In this document: in pieces, positions 1 through 12,008 of the stretch | Numbering within the stretch: position 1 is the stretch's first letter | How the letters are laid out: each line of letters opens with the position of its first letter | From: Haematococcus lacustris | Taxonomy: Eukaryota; Chlorophyta; Chlorophyceae; Chlamydomonadales; Haematococcaceae | Reading direction: 5' to 3' | Assembly: GCA_030144725.1 (NCBI GenBank) | Contig: JASKMD010000026.1 | Span: 14,189,407-14,253,406, forward strand | DNA length: 64,000 nucleotides | Notes under the pieces: model-generated | Told to the model about the DNA's origin: nothing | Seen by the model: the letters and a program-made list of their open reading frames with translations, nothing else | Database searches by the model: none | Position numbers and translations under genes: made by a program

Positions 1-433
1 CTTTCTAGGTTGGGCTATAGCAGCCACCAACCTCAATGGAGTGCTTCAGGGATACCTTGACGACAGGGGCTGTTCAGTGGCAGAGTCTTCTGCCTTGTAT
101 TGCCAGATGCCTCAATCTGACCCAAGATTGGCCCTATGACGTGATGGCTGGCCCTATCAGTTTGTATTGTGCAGTGTCATACACCTTGTGCACCTTGTAT
201 ACCGTATACACCCGACCCAAAACTAACCCTGTGCCGCCGTGGTTGAACCTAGGCAGTATGTGATGACAAATGGAGGTGATGCAGCAAGACTATTAACGTG
301 GCATTCCTGCAGAGCACTGTCTGCCATGCTCGCCGCACTGTGTCAACCAGCTAGGACAAAAGCAGCGCTGCTGGCCGCTGCCCTCTGAACCCTGCTGGCC
401 CATCCTTCAGACAGTGCTTGCTGCTGACCTCAG
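1..433. other. Sequence upstream of the first visible XDH exon
   Basis: Probably intron of the xanthine dehydrogenase gene, since the first recognisable exon begins at 434 after a CAG acceptor and is internal to the protein. I could not find an earlier XDH exon here, and the short open frames have no recognisable content. Confidence 0.4.
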
Positions 434-3400
434 GTGGAGGCCTTCAATGCCGAGCATCGCTGGCGCAAGCGTGGGTTGGCCATCACTCCCACCAAGTTTG
501 GCATCTCCTTCACCACCAAGTTCATGAATCAGGTGGGCCCGCCCTGCTGCTGCCCGGCTCGTCACAGCTGCCCTTATCGTGCTGGGTCAGCCCCAGCTGT
601 GTGTCTGACACAATCCCCAGTCCTGATGCCCCCGTCCTTGCAAAGCCTGTTTAGCTGTCCTTATCCCTGCCTGGCTGCTTACCGGCACGCTGGCTGCACC
701 ATGCTCTGCCACCATCTTGTTGCTGCTTGTGTAGTACCTGTCCTTGCGTCATCCCTGCGCTGCTGCTGCGTGCTGGGGTGCAGGCCGGTGCACTGGTTCA
801 TGTGTACCTTGACGGCAGTGTGCTGGTCAGCCACGGCGGGGTGGAGATGGGCCAAGGCCTGCACACCAAGATGGCCCAGGTGGCGGCGCAGGTGAGCCAC
901 TGTTAAATCAGGCAGGGCGTCAGGGTCAAGCAGCCTGCTGCCAAGGCCAGCTGCCCCATTCTTGAGCATCAGCTGGCAGTCTAGCGTCTAGCAGCACAGC
1001 CTGGCCATGGTTATGCACACCAGCCCTCTCCCCTCCCCTCCCCTCCTCTCCCCTCCCACCTCACTCCCTGACATGCACTCCATTGCCATTCTCCTTCCGC
1101 GGAGTCTGCTTCGCCTCACTGCTGCTGAGGTGCTTGGTGCAGAGAGCGTGCGTGTGCTAAAGCTTCTGCGCCTGCCACTGCTTTTGCCAGGCGCTGGGCC
1201 TGCCCCTGCACAAGGTGTTCATCAGCGAGACCTCCACTGACAAGGTGCCCAACGCCTCTCCCACAGCAGCCTCGGCTTCCAGCGACATGTACGGCGGGGC
1301 AGTGCTGGATGCCTGCCGCCAAATCAAGGAGCGACTGCTGCCTTACAGGGAGCGATTCCCAGGTCAGGCGCCGCTGCCTGTTGCTAGTGCCGTGCAGCAT
1401 TACCTGCTGGTCCCAGACCACAGCCTGGCCTTGCTTCAGATTGCCCCAGCCTGGATTGGCCCCGACTAGAACCAACTGCACAACCACCAGGGCCAATCAG
1501 GCTCAAAAGTGGCCTCCACATGCAAGCGCATGCAAGCCGTCATCAGGGTATGCGTGCTCACTGGAGTTGCACACGGTGCACATACCCAAGAAGGTGTCAG
1601 GCACTGCCTGCTGGCTGCTGCACTAGCATGCCACTCCCAGACAGGTGCCAGCAGTGCTGATGTAACACCATGCACCTTTCAGGCGCATGGACAACAGTTG
1701 CAGCGGTTACATTTGCTAGGAACATTGCGGCCACCCACTGGCAGGCCTCACCTGCAGCTGCTCACATACTGACTGGCTGCAGACCGCAGCTTCAAGGAAA
1801 TTGTAAACGCAGCATACCTGGACCGGGTCGACCTGTCGGCGCATGGCTTCTATGCCACGCCTGACATCACAGGCTTCGGCGGCGTGCGTCCCTTCAACTA
1901 TTTTGCTTATGTGAGCAGAGCCAGGAGCAGGGTGCCTGCTGGCGACAGAAGCTGACCCTCCCCCTCCTTGCCTGCATGCGTTCCTGGTCATGTGGCCATT
2001 GCTGCAGGCAAGGAACACATGAAGAGCAGTGCACGCTTGGGATTGAAGAGCTGTGCACGCTTGGGATTGAAGAGCAGGGCCCTTATTTGGCCCACACCCC
2101 TCCCCATCAATAGCGCTAAGACATGAACACTGCTGCTCACCCTGTGGCCCACTGCCACCCCAGCCCTCCAGGCTTAGCTCCTTATCCGCCTACCCTGCAG
2201 GGCGCCGCTGTGGCCGAGGTTGAGCTGGACACGCTGACTGGCGACTGGCATGTGCTGCGGGCCGACGTGGTCATGGATGTGGGCAACCCCCTGAACCCAG
2301 CCATCGACATTGGCCAGGTGCATTGGCCGACGGCTGTCAGTGTGCTGCCACTCGGCATGACAGGGCCGTGTAACTGGGCGTAGCCGTTGCCTCGGGTGCC
2401 AGCTGTGGAAGCCTCCATGGCACTTGGCCATGACAGTGTCCCTGAGCTCAAGGACAGCACTCATGTGCGCTGCAGGCACCGAGGGTGACAGCCTGCCTGG
2501 GCTGTGCTGCTGCCCTTGACTAAGTACACCAGGATAGGCTAGTGCTGCGCTGATAGCAAGGACAGCCCAGCCAGGGCAATGTCTGGCAGGTGTGTCAGCT
2601 GCCGTCATCACCACCACCATGGATGTGCATCAGCCTACCAGCCTGCCCTGCCGCATCTTGCACCAGCTTGCCTACTGCCTGCCTGCCTGGTTGGTGGGTG
2701 CAGGTTGAGGGCGGCTTTGTGCAGGGCATGGGCTGGTTGTGCATGGAGGAGTTGCAGTGGGGCGACCGCCAGCACCCCTGGGTGCGCCCCGGCCACCTGT
2801 TCACCAAGGGGCCGGGCACGTACAAGATCCCCACAGCCAACGACATCCCCGTAGACTTCAGGTGGGAGGGCCTCTGCTCGGCCTCACCCAGCCCTGCTGC
2901 AGCCCTGCTCCTGACCCTGGCCCTGCTTGCCCATGGTGTGCTCTGTGCTCAGCGGTCCCGAACCCCAGGCCTGCTACTGTCCTGTAGCCAAAATACAAAA
3001 TGGCCTGCTAGCAGTGCAGCTCAGGGGTGGGAGGGTGGGCGCTATGGGCTATGTAGCAGCAATCACCCCATGAGCCCACTCCGCACTCCTTGAATGGCTC
3101 ACCAGCGAAACCCTCCCCTTCCCCTCCCCCTCCCCTCTACGCGTACCAGTCAGCCCAGACCCGGCTAGGCTGCTGGCACTAGTGGTCTCCTCCATCGTCT
3201 GTTGCAGCACTGCTCAACATCAGCATGAGCACAGCAGTGCAGGGGGAGCGCTAAGATTCTTGCGCCCTGTGTGACCCGGCTGCTGCAGGGTGGCGCTGCT
3301 GCGGGATGCTCCCAACACGCGCGCCATCCACTCCTCTAAGGCTGTGGGGGAGCCGCCCTTCCACCTGGGGGCATGCGTCTTCTTTGCGCTCAAGGAGGCC

Positions 3401-3789
3401 GTGTATGCAGCCCGCAAGTAGGTGATGGCCAGGGCTGTGGGGGTCCAGCCTCTCAGGGGGGCAGCCCCTGGGCAGGGTGGAGGAGTTTGGCAAGTCATGG
3501 TGTCAGCCTCTGGTAAGTGCACCAGCGCAAGGAAGGCGGCCGGTGGGCAGCGCGGTGTGCTTATGGCTGCCAGGGTGCATGGCGATGGGGCAGTGCCTTG
3601 CTGCAGTGCCTGCCCTGTCTTGCCTGCGTAGCCCGGGTTGGAGTTCAAAGCCCACGCCATGCTGCCATACTGCAGGGTTCACTTTGCTCACTGGTGGCTT
3701 GCAATAGAGGTTGCCACATGCCTGGCTGGGACTAGCTGTTCCCCTACTACGCTTACTGCCACCCTCCTGCTGCTGTTCTGAAGGCCATG

Positions 3790-3832
<43 letters not shown>

Positions 3833-3968
3833 GTTCAGGGATGCTGGGCATGCGGGGTACTTCGTGCTGGACACCCCGGCTACCCCCGAGCGCCTGCGCA
3901 TGCTGTGCGCCGACCCCATTGCCACCACCTATGTTGCACCTGACTTCCGCCCCAAGATCTCTTGCTAA
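434..3968 (+). CDS. XDH: Xanthine dehydrogenase, C-terminal third (8 exons, 5' end outside window)
   Basis: Molybdenum-cofactor domain of xanthine dehydrogenase, which oxidises hypoxanthine and xanthine to urate in purine breakdown. Exons read from the sequence: 434-532, 784-891, 1191-1362, 1783-1910, 2201-2317, 2704-2861, 3289-3417, 3839-3968. All junctions are GT-AG with matching phases, giving 346 residues and a TAA stop at 3966-3968. Visible family motifs in order: [72 protein letters not shown], and [13 protein letters not shown], which carries the family's catalytic Glu. The N-terminal FeS and FAD domains would lie upstream of the window. There are no frameshifts in this part, so the gene appears functional. 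Aldehyde oxidases share this domain; the motif set fits XDH better. Confidence 0.93.
3791..3829 (+). repeat. (CTG)13 microsatellite in last XDH intron
   Basis: Thirteen perfect CTG triplets end nine bases before the acceptor CAG at 3836-3838. They occupy the position of the polypyrimidine tract of the last XDH intron. Confidence 0.95.
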
Positions 3969-4612
3969 GGGCAAATGGCAGTGCTGACCTGGCGGTGCAT
4001 ACCATTTTGGGAGGCAGCAGCAATTGCTGGCGGCAGGGCCCTGCCTGCCTGGCTATGGCTAGAACTTGTGGCCTGGTTAGTTGGCATGGCAGCAGTCTGC
4101 GCAAGATAAGGGGGAGGGGCTGGGGGGCTGGGGGAGCGAGGTTTGGGCGGTGCCAAGCTGGTATCATGTGACAGCACCACGCAGTTGCAGCTTGGCAGCA
4201 GAAAACATCTCAAATCAAGAGAGGACAGGTACAGCATAAGCGCCTTGCAGCATTCGCCCTGACACTGTCTTGACAAGTGTGTGGCCTTAATGGGTACGGC
4301 AAAACCTTAGCAGGGAGGGGAGGGGAAGGGAGTAGAAGAGGGGGTTGCTGTCAGCCACAAGGAATGTTATATATATGAAGGTCAATGATGCGAATTGATG
4401 AAGTACATGCTAGACGAGGCCGACACCCGTTTCCCATTAGCGAGGCTACCGGTCAACGGAACCTTCCGAAGCTCTTGCGACTGCCTCGGTGAATTCACAT
4501 TTTGACCCCGTAGTAAATAGTTACAGCCTTCTCTTGTATACCTGGCAAGCCCACAGCCCTGGAGAGCGTGTTTTTTCCATAGTTTGAACGGTGTGAGGCG
4601 GTCTTATTAGGG

Positions 4613-4617
4613 TGTAA
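4613..4617 (+). terminator. Candidate poly(A) signal TGTAA for XDH
   Basis: First TGTAA, the green-algal poly(A) hexamer core, after the XDH stop; it would give a ~650-nt 3' UTR. No coding content was recognised between 3969 and 4612. Inference from the family-wide signal. Confidence 0.45.
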
Positions 4618-4645
4618 AAGTGGAAAAACTCAGGTGTTAATATTA

Positions 4646-4847
4646 CCGTACTGATACGCCTTGTTGGTGATTTCACCAAATCATTTCGTCACCAAATTGT
4701 ATCACCAATTGTTTGAGCATAATATTTGGGTGAAAATTTCTTGAGCATGAGATGTTTCTCGTCACCAAATTGTATCAGCTGTTGTTTGAGCATGAGATTT
4801 GGATTTTCACCAAATCAGCGTATCACCAACAAGGCGTATCAGTACGG
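4646..4847. mobile_element. 202-bp MITE with 25-bp perfect terminal inverted repeats
   Basis: The ends are exact reverse complements over 25 bp (CCGTACTGATACGCC... and ...GGCGTATCAGTACGG), each flanked by TA (4644-4645, 4848-4849), consistent with a TA target duplication. The interior is AT-rich with two copies of a block around TCACCAAATTGTATCA and TTGTTTGAGCAT. No ORF. A TA duplication and short length suit a non-autonomous Tc1/mariner-type element, but the superfamily is not proven. Confidence 0.85.
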
Positions 4848-4849
4848 TA

Positions 4850-5382
4850 CACATCAGGCCTCGCACTTGCAGGCATGCCGCAGGCGCCAAGCTTAAACAC
4901 AAGCTGATTGGTACATCTCCCTTTCATGGGAGTCCTTTAAGCCTGGCATGGCTACGGCTCAGTTGCAGCGTACGCTACTGTAAGAATGCCCCCCAGCCCA
5001 GTGAGGAGTTGCAGGACCACAGCCGGCCCACTAGGCCAACAGGTTGGGTTATGTAAGTTGTGCGGCTAGACATTGTAGCACTCAACATAGAGCGAGCAGC
5101 CAAGAGGTCCAATGCCGCCACCAACCAGCACCATGCCTTGTAGGGATACACAATGCAAGCACGCAGTACAGCCAGTTGTGTAGCCAGCAATGCCTTCTTG
5201 CATTGCATGTAGCAATCTGTAGCAACCGCCAGGATGGCACTGCTGAAGAGATGATAGCGCCAACTGGTGAATGTTCTGTTGTTTCTTTAGTAACAAAGAC
5301 ATGTTCTGAGTACGCAGGCACGTAAAGCTGAACTAATGTGTCGCTGTGTCAGTGTTGATGGCTTTATAAAGCTTGGTAGCAG
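4850..5382. other. No recognisable feature
   Basis: About 530 bp between the MITE and a decayed coding stretch. Short open frames on both strands lack family motifs or convincing splice structure. Confidence 0.4.
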
Positions 5383-6230
5383 ATGCAGCGAAATAGACAA
5401 CGTAAACGGAATGCCTCGGACAGTGAAGTGGATCGCGAGCTCGAGGCTCGGCCTGGACCAAGCCAGGCGCAGCAGGCCAGGCAGGCTAGCGGTTTAAAGC
5501 GCTGGGCCCGCCACAACGGCCACACTTGGCCAAGAAGTGCAAGCTTCATACCGTGTAGGTGACCGCTGCAGGCTTATAGGCGGGAGCGGTCGTGGCGCCC
5601 AATGAGTTCGAGGCTCGGCTCGTTCGGTGGCATCCCGAACCTGGTGGAGCGCAACCTGTACCTGCACCTCTGCCGCGGAATGCCTCCTCCCGGCTAGCTC
5701 TCTCGGCCGAGCGCAGCTATGGAGGATGTGTTGGCCGCGTACCTGGACGTCCACGCCCGCCTCGACGCTGTTCCTCGCTTTCAGCACGACTCCGATACCG
5801 TGGACGACGTGGGCACCAAGCTTTGCCAACAGCCTCACCACGCTATGTCCCCGCTAGCTTGAGCAAGCGGTGGCTCTGGCTGGAGCCAGGGTCACTGCTG
5901 GCTCCTATGAGTGGCAGTCCAGCCTGGACTCAGCGACAGCGCAGCTGGGCGGCGCGGAGCGTGCAGGGGAAGGAAGTGTCCTGGCTGCAAGGTGCGGGTG
6001 GAGTGTTGCCTACTAATGCCATGCGGTATGAGGTGGCCAAGCAGCGGAGGTTGTTGGGGGAGCGGCTGGGTCAGGGGAGGTGGTGGATCCTAAGTGGTTG
6101 GAGAGGGAGGTCAACCGGGGCAGCCTGCTGCGCCATGCAGTGGACACGAGCACACACGGCAAGGGTCTGCTGCGGATGTGGCAGCGGCGGCACCAGCGGC
6201 AGCAACAGTGACATGTGTATCAAGCCAATC
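5383..6230 (+). pseudogene. Decayed coding-like stretch, unknown product
   Basis: A 59-codon ORF starts at 5383 with a basic run (RNRQRKR) and a Gln/Ala-rich tail. Downstream, protein-like segments occur in different frames: AMEDVLAAYLDVHARLDAV near 5730, then LEQAVALAGARVTAGSYEW near 5860, then DPKWLEREVNRG near 6090. The frame is lost around 5820, where one extra T in AAGCTTTGCC breaks it, and stops lie between segments. This could be a broken gene or an old transposon ORF, or a real gene whose introns I did not resolve. The product is not recognised. Confidence 0.35.
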
Positions 6231-6445
6231 AAAATCGAACAAACAATCGTATTGCCCGTTGCAAAGGGGATGTCTGTGCGAGATAGTCATGCATACCGGC
6301 TATAGGGTAGGACTCTAGCGACTCCTAGGTTAGGGCGCAGTCACGGCCTAGGTTAGGGACACACACCGACCACTCACTGCTGTGGAGAAGTGGAAGGGCT
6401 CCACAGGATAGGGATACAGGGAAACTTGGTATTGAAAATGGTGAT

Positions 6446-6903
6446 CCCTTTACATTACGGGGAAAGTAAGAATTTTTATTTTCCCGTAAATAACAGCTCC
6501 GAGACCTCTTTGACCTCGCGCTCCGAATGGGTTGCGCTGCTCGCCACATCGGTGAGCAGGCTGTGTGCGTAGCTGTAGGATGCCGGAGACAGCGTGGCTT
6601 CCGCGGAGTTTTACTGTAACCGCTGCGTAACCGCTGTTTTTACTGAAAAATTGCAGAATCTTTACTGTAACCGCTGCGTAACCGCTGATTTTACTGAAAA
6701 AGTGCGAGACATTTACTGTAACCGCTGCGTAACCGCTGTTTTTACTGAAAAAGTGCAGAATCTTTACTGTAACCGCTGCGTAACCGCTGTTTTTACTGAA
6801 AAAGTGCAGGGGCCGTCGACAAAGCTGGGCGTCGCAGACGCTTTGATGCTGCGCGCTTATCTTGTATACGTTCTAGCCCGGAACCAACCCGTAATGTAAA
6901 GGG
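6446..6903. repeat. 16-bp inverted repeat pair flanking a tandem array
   Basis: CCCTTTACATTACGGG at 6446-6461 is the exact reverse complement of 6888-6903. The 458-bp span includes the 51-bp tandem array. It could be the ends of a small element; no clear target duplication was seen. Confidence 0.5.
6610..6808 (+). repeat. 51-bp tandem repeat, four copies
   Basis: Copies start at 6610, 6661, 6712 and 6763, each opening TTTACTGTAACCGCTGCG. Because 51 is a multiple of three, one frame stays open as a 17-residue repeat with a CNRC core, but no start, splice or neighbour supports a gene. Confidence 0.9.
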
Positions 6904-6904
6904 A

Positions 6905-7069
6905 TACTGTATAATGTCTCGGCCCGCGCTGTTCACGTTCAAATAACAACCTCGGCCTCGTCTCAAGTTGCGTAAACGACTCGGCTACGCCTCGTCGTTT
7001 ACTGCAACTTTCGACGAGGTCTCGGTCGTTATTTTCCCGTAACAGCTTGGCCTCCGACATTATACTATA
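6905..7069. mobile_element. 165-bp imperfect palindrome (foldback/MITE-like)
   Basis: The two ~75-nt halves are imperfect reverse complements: TATAATGTC at 6910-6918 pairs with GACATTATA at 7056-7064, and the centre near 6985 holds AAACGA/TCGTTT around CTCGGCTACGCCTCG. It would fold as one long hairpin. No ORF. It abuts the inverted repeat ending at 6903. Confidence 0.7.
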
Positions 7070-9518
7070 CGTAAATGCTTACGGGCCAATGTGTTGCATG
7101 TTGATTAACCCGCCAGTAACGCGGCAGGAGCGCGTCAAGCCCAAGCTGCTGCGATATACCCAGTGACTCAGATGTGCCCAGAAAAGCAACCAAACGACGT
7201 CCAGGGTGCAAGCGTGGACAAGGGCCAAACGGACCAAACTAGTTGACCTCAACTGGCATTGACATGAAGCAGCGCATCCTCCAACAGCGCTTACATGCGC
7301 AGGAAAGCAGTTGCTTCACCTACAGACCTGCGGTGCAAGCCCGAACTGCACCCAGACTTCTACCCCAGCGACAAAACCACTCCGTCAGTGTCACGTTTGC
7401 CTCAGAGGCATCCACTGCTGCGTCGGAGACGCTAATGGTGTGTGTGTCAAGAACCCTCCCTGCTGCAGCTGCTTCTGATGGCAATAACAAGCATGGCTGC
7501 AACTGCTTCCTGCAGGCTGTTCCAGCAGTGAAGGTCGTGGGACTAGGTCTCACCGGTCTCAACGCGATACTGGGTCTGCTTGGTGGGTGGCCTGCCTGGC
7601 TTACCTGCCGTCGTGGATAACCTGCCTGTCTTCCTAATGACACCCGTTGCTGCTGCCCCAGCTGCCTCTGCTGTCAGTGCCACCCAGCCCTTTTGATTGA
7701 CCTGGCATAGCTGCAACTTCAGCCCCCATTGCCTCCATTGCAACCCGCCCGGCTCGAACTGCATACCTGACGTGACAATGTCAGCAGCCGTATGTTGCCT
7801 ATGCCGTGTCCATTGCATAGACCATTAAGAGCACTGGGACCTGCTGCACACCCTGCAGCCTCCAGGCCCAGCCAGTTGTGTACGTCGAATGCACCAGCGT
7901 TGTCACCTGCAAGCAGTGCCGTCGGTGGGCACGCAGGCAATGCAATCAGAGGGCAGGCAGTTGACGCAGTCTCAATGCACCCTGGGATTGCCCTGGACTT
8001 GATGTATATTGCTAGGTAACGCCCTTCTTCCTGCATTCTTCAGTGAGCAGCCTGACTCTTAATGTAGAGCCAGGTGATGCATATAGAGCAAAGCCATGTC
8101 CAGTTGGGAGTAGACCTGGCTGGCTTTCCTTGATGAGCGCCCTTGGGGTTTGACAGGCAGGAGGGCAGTGGGCGCTGGCTGTGAGGGCTGTTTGTCTAAG
8201 GGGTACCACCATCTCCCAGTCTACCTTCCTCTCTTAGCCTTGCTACATTCACGCCGCAACAGCAACCACAGCAACCACTGCCACAGACGCCATCTATCAT
8301 AGAAGTCAGGTGACTCAGAGAGGCATGCTACCATGCACGCTTCTTGACAAGCCCGTCTGTCTACCCACTTGTCTGGCACAAAGCTAGTCGCCCCAACCCA
8401 GCTTCGGAAATGAGAAATTGCACTCGCCCACGCCGCACAGCCTTTGCAGCCTCCTCCACAAGCGCTGTCATGGGTGACGGGACTGGCATCAGGGATGGCC
8501 CACTCATTTCAACTTTGCACTCATGTCAGGGTCCTGCGCCCCACAGCAGTGTTCATAACTCTGCGGATGGCACCCTCTGGTGCTGAGATCAAACCTGTGA
8601 GGGCGCCCATGCCACCAGCACAGCCCGGGTGGGCAACCTCAACTCTCCCCAATGCACTGCATGTTTAGCACTGCATTGCAGCATTCGTCCTGTCACCTGT
8701 CCTGGGCCTGGTCAGCCTACCGTACCCTTGGCTTACAGCCTGTAGAAGCCTTACTCAACAGGACATGCCTTACGTTCCTTACGCTCAGCAATGTCTGATG
8801 TATCAGGCTCTTGTCAACCACGCACTATCCCATATCTGCAGACCACCCAGACTTCCGAGATGCTGAGTTTTGGCTGCTGGACACGGACCCCAAGGTTTGC
8901 TGCATCCTGGCACCCGGCAGCCCACTGCGCACAGCTGCTTATGGCCCACATGTAGCCAGGCAGCTCGCTGCCTCCGCCAACCTGATATATGACAGCTGAC
9001 GCTGACTGGTGTTTTGCGCAGGTGCTTGCAGCCCGGCCTCAAGGAGTGCAGCAGCTTGCTGTGCCAGGCACCAACCAGGCCGAGCTCTCCACCCAGGAGC
9101 TCCATTGCCTAGCCGATCGACAGCGCAGCCTCACCACCCTCCCCTCTCCCAGCCAGCCCGCCACGGCCTTCATCCTCGGCTCATCCGTTAGCAGCCCAGG
9201 CGGCGCGGCGCTGGCACCTGCCCTGTTGACGCACTTCCGGTGTTGCGGCTACTACACAGTCGCAGCGCTGACGGGACCCATGGGGTGGGAAGGCGCGCGC
9301 AAGCTGGCGGCTGCTCGGGACCTGTCCCGCAGTATAGAGCAGACTGCTCACATGGCGGTAATCACACATTGGATCACACCATCTCACTGCCTACCACTGC
9401 GTCCTCAGGAGCCTAGGGTTAGGCAACTCTGGCAGGACTCACCAGCTGCGGGAAGGACCAGCTTAAGTGCACATCTATTGGGCTGGGCCCCCAGCAGCAA
9501 GTACCAACGCAAGTGACC
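7070..9518. other. No recognisable gene
   Basis: About 2.4 kb with scattered short open frames on both strands. Some resemble exons (for example an 18-codon stretch near 8842 after a CAG acceptor), but I found no family motif or phase-consistent series of exons. Confidence 0.4.
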
Positions 9519-9580
9519 AGCACCTTGACCCTCACTAGGGGTGGTGTTTTGTCATGGCGGAGTCATGTTCCCATGCACAG
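9519..9580 (-). repeat. Short fragment of the Fanzor-like element 3' end
   Basis: The segment around CCCTCACTAGGGGTGGTGTT and GTCATGTTCCCATGCACA closely matches 12711-12780, the 3' flank of a Fanzor-like fragment, so this is a short dispersed copy of that element's terminal region. Confidence 0.6.
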
Positions 9581-9729
9581 GGCCTATGCCCAACGCAAGT
9601 GACCAGCGCAGCTGAGCGAAACCATTGGGTCAGTTGGGGTCAGCCATGCACCTGCCATGCTCAAGTTCTTGATGATGGGGTACGCCTCAGAGGCAAGCTG
9701 CATCAGGCTTCATGCATGGTGTGCTGCCC

Positions 9730-12008
9730 CCAGGTGGTTGTGGAGCAAGGTGTGCTGGCCCAGACCAGCCAGCAGCTCACCATCTCAGAAGCCAGCAGCA
9801 TTGCCACCAACAGCCTACAGAACGCAGCCAGCAGCATGTTAACCGCGCTGACCGCACAGAGCTGTGCCCTGCGCCTGGCCCATGGTGCGCTGGGTTTGTG
9901 GGAGCCTGCCTGGCCTGACTCCAAACACAAACAACAAAGGTGTAGGGAGCAGAGCAGGCCCCACTGACGGTACTCCCTGCTGTGGCAGCCTTGCCTGCCT
10001 TCTCCCTCAGCCTGGCACCTAGCTGCTCTCCCTTCCACTGTGCTGTGCAGGCATACAGCATTGGCAAGGGTGGGGCACCAGCGCTGTCCTCCACCCTCAA
10101 CAGTGCCTCTTGGATGGTGGCAGCCCATGGGCACTGGGCAGGGGCCAGTCCAGCCTGCCCCTGGGAACCCCCACCCACCCCCCACCCCTGCACCTCTTGC
10201 CACACATGGCAGAGGATGCGACACGAGCCGCCGCCCAGTCACCTTTCCTCACGACGACAGCTGGCCGTGCCACCAGGGCGGTGTGCGTGCTGAACCTGCC
10301 CCACCTCTTACTTGGGAAGCCAGAGGGAAGTCAGCAGCTGGGCAGCAGGGCACCAGGGCGGTGCCAGTGGCTACCTGGATCAGAGGTGGAGAGGGAGGCT
10401 GTGCGCACCGCCATGCTGGTGAGGCCGAGGCCTCCACAGCCCCCTGATGACGTCAGGCATGTGGGAAGCATGGCATGGTTGTCGTGCCTTTGGCACTGAG
10501 GCAGAGCCCTAGGAGGCAGGGGCTTGTCAGGCATGGCTGCACTTGCTTGCTGCGTACCTGCTGGCACACTGCCTTAGGCATGGCCAAGTGACTGGGTACA
10601 GCCCTCACACGTGACGGCACGCCTCCTTGCTGCTCTAACCTGCGTCAAGTTGCTCCTCCTTGCTGTATGCGGCTGCTCTGCCACGCAACAGGGGCCTGGC
10701 TGGACTGAGGCGTGGATTAGGTTGCCCCTGTACATTACTGCCGGGGGCACCACACAGGCTATGGCTCAGGCATGGCTTTGGCAACGACTGAGGCTGCTGT
10801 TCTGCCTTGTCACAGTGATGAGCTTACCCCTTGTGTGTCTGCAGGTGGCCGCACAAGCCGTGGTGGCCATGTCCAACGGGTTGTGCCACGAGGTGCTGGT
10901 GGTGGTGCAGCCGCTGTGGCAGCATGGCAGCAGTGGTAGTGCGGGCCAGACAGCGGCTGGACTGAGCCCAGGCCAGGCAGCCCTCTCTGTGGAGTGTGTC
11001 CTGCTGATGACCACAGCAACAGGGGCTGTGCCACAGCAACAGGGAGCGGCAAGCCTCCAGGGCATGGGCCACCGCCTGGCACAGGGCTGGAAGCAGCGCA
11101 GGCCACTGGCAGGAGCAAGAGCCAGCCATGCTCAATCCCCACCCCCTGCCCAGCATGAGAGCGAGCAGTTGAGGCACAGGCACCCCCACACCACACACAC
11201 CACACCCAGCAGCTGGGAGGAAGGTCAGGTCCAGGTCCCTCACATCGTGCCTTGCAGCTCGCTCATCGCAGCTCAGGCCGCCCCAGGCAAAAGCCTGAGC
11301 AGCAGGGGCAGCACTCCCACCCGGGGAAGCAGCAGGGCAGTGGGTCGAGCTGTGGATGCGGAAACTGCAGCTGCCATGCCCCCTGCCTCGACTAGCAGCT
11401 TAACAGGCGGCAGCGACAGCCAGCAGGAGCGGTGTTGCGGCATGCAGTCAGGACAGGGCAGGCATGCGGGAGCGGCAGGCAACTGGACAGCGCTGTCCAT
11501 GGTTGCCGGGGGGTACGCTGCCCCCTCATACCAGACTGGCGCGCTGCAGGCACCACCCACACTGGCGCTAGGCAAGGTAGGCTGAAGGACGGTCTCCTTA
11601 TTAGCTTGGGGTGGTCTGGGCTGGGCACCAGTTCAGGGCAACCGGTCAGCCATTAGGCTGCTTGGCCACCCTCCCCCTCTAGGGGTTGAAGACTGTCTGC
11701 AGCACACTTCAAGATGGCACATGGACTCATAAGGAGTGGGTGGTAAGGACAGGGGCCGCATACCATGCTGTATTGTAGCATGGTCCTTATGCTGCCCGGT
11801 GCACTGGGTGGCAGGGTACAGGTAGTCACGGCTGACCAGGTGTCGGCTTGGTCTAGATGTCGGGCTGTGTAGTCCGGCTGGGAGCAAACACTAATGCTAG
11901 CCCCTGCTGCCAACCTAACGTGCAAGTGGTTGGGCAAGCATCTGGGTTGGAGGGCAGTGCACTCCAGCGGACGGCTCACCCAGCGCCAGTTGCTAGCGTG
12001 TGCTGCAG
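9730..12008 (+). other. Possible exons of an unknown gene
   Basis: Segments preceded by CAG acceptors read as plausible protein: VVVEQGVLAQTSQQLTISEA near 9735, AYSIGKGGAPALSSTLNSAS near 10051, VAAQAVVAMSNGLCHEVL near 10845. They could be upstream exons of the gene ending at 12284. A 324-codon open frame at 10611-11585 is rich in Gln, Ser and Gly and looks more like composition-driven openness. No family was recognised and phases were not resolved. Confidence 0.25.

Noticed and set aside
5592..6305. 237-codon plus-strand ORF as the real product of this stretch
   Set aside because: Protein-like segments lie in the other two frames; this frame is Arg/Ser/Pro-rich and looks like a shadow.
10611..11585. 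324-codon plus-strand ORF as a gene
   Set aside because: Low-complexity Gln/Ser/Gly composition, overlapping open frames on the other strand, and no motif or clear splice structure.
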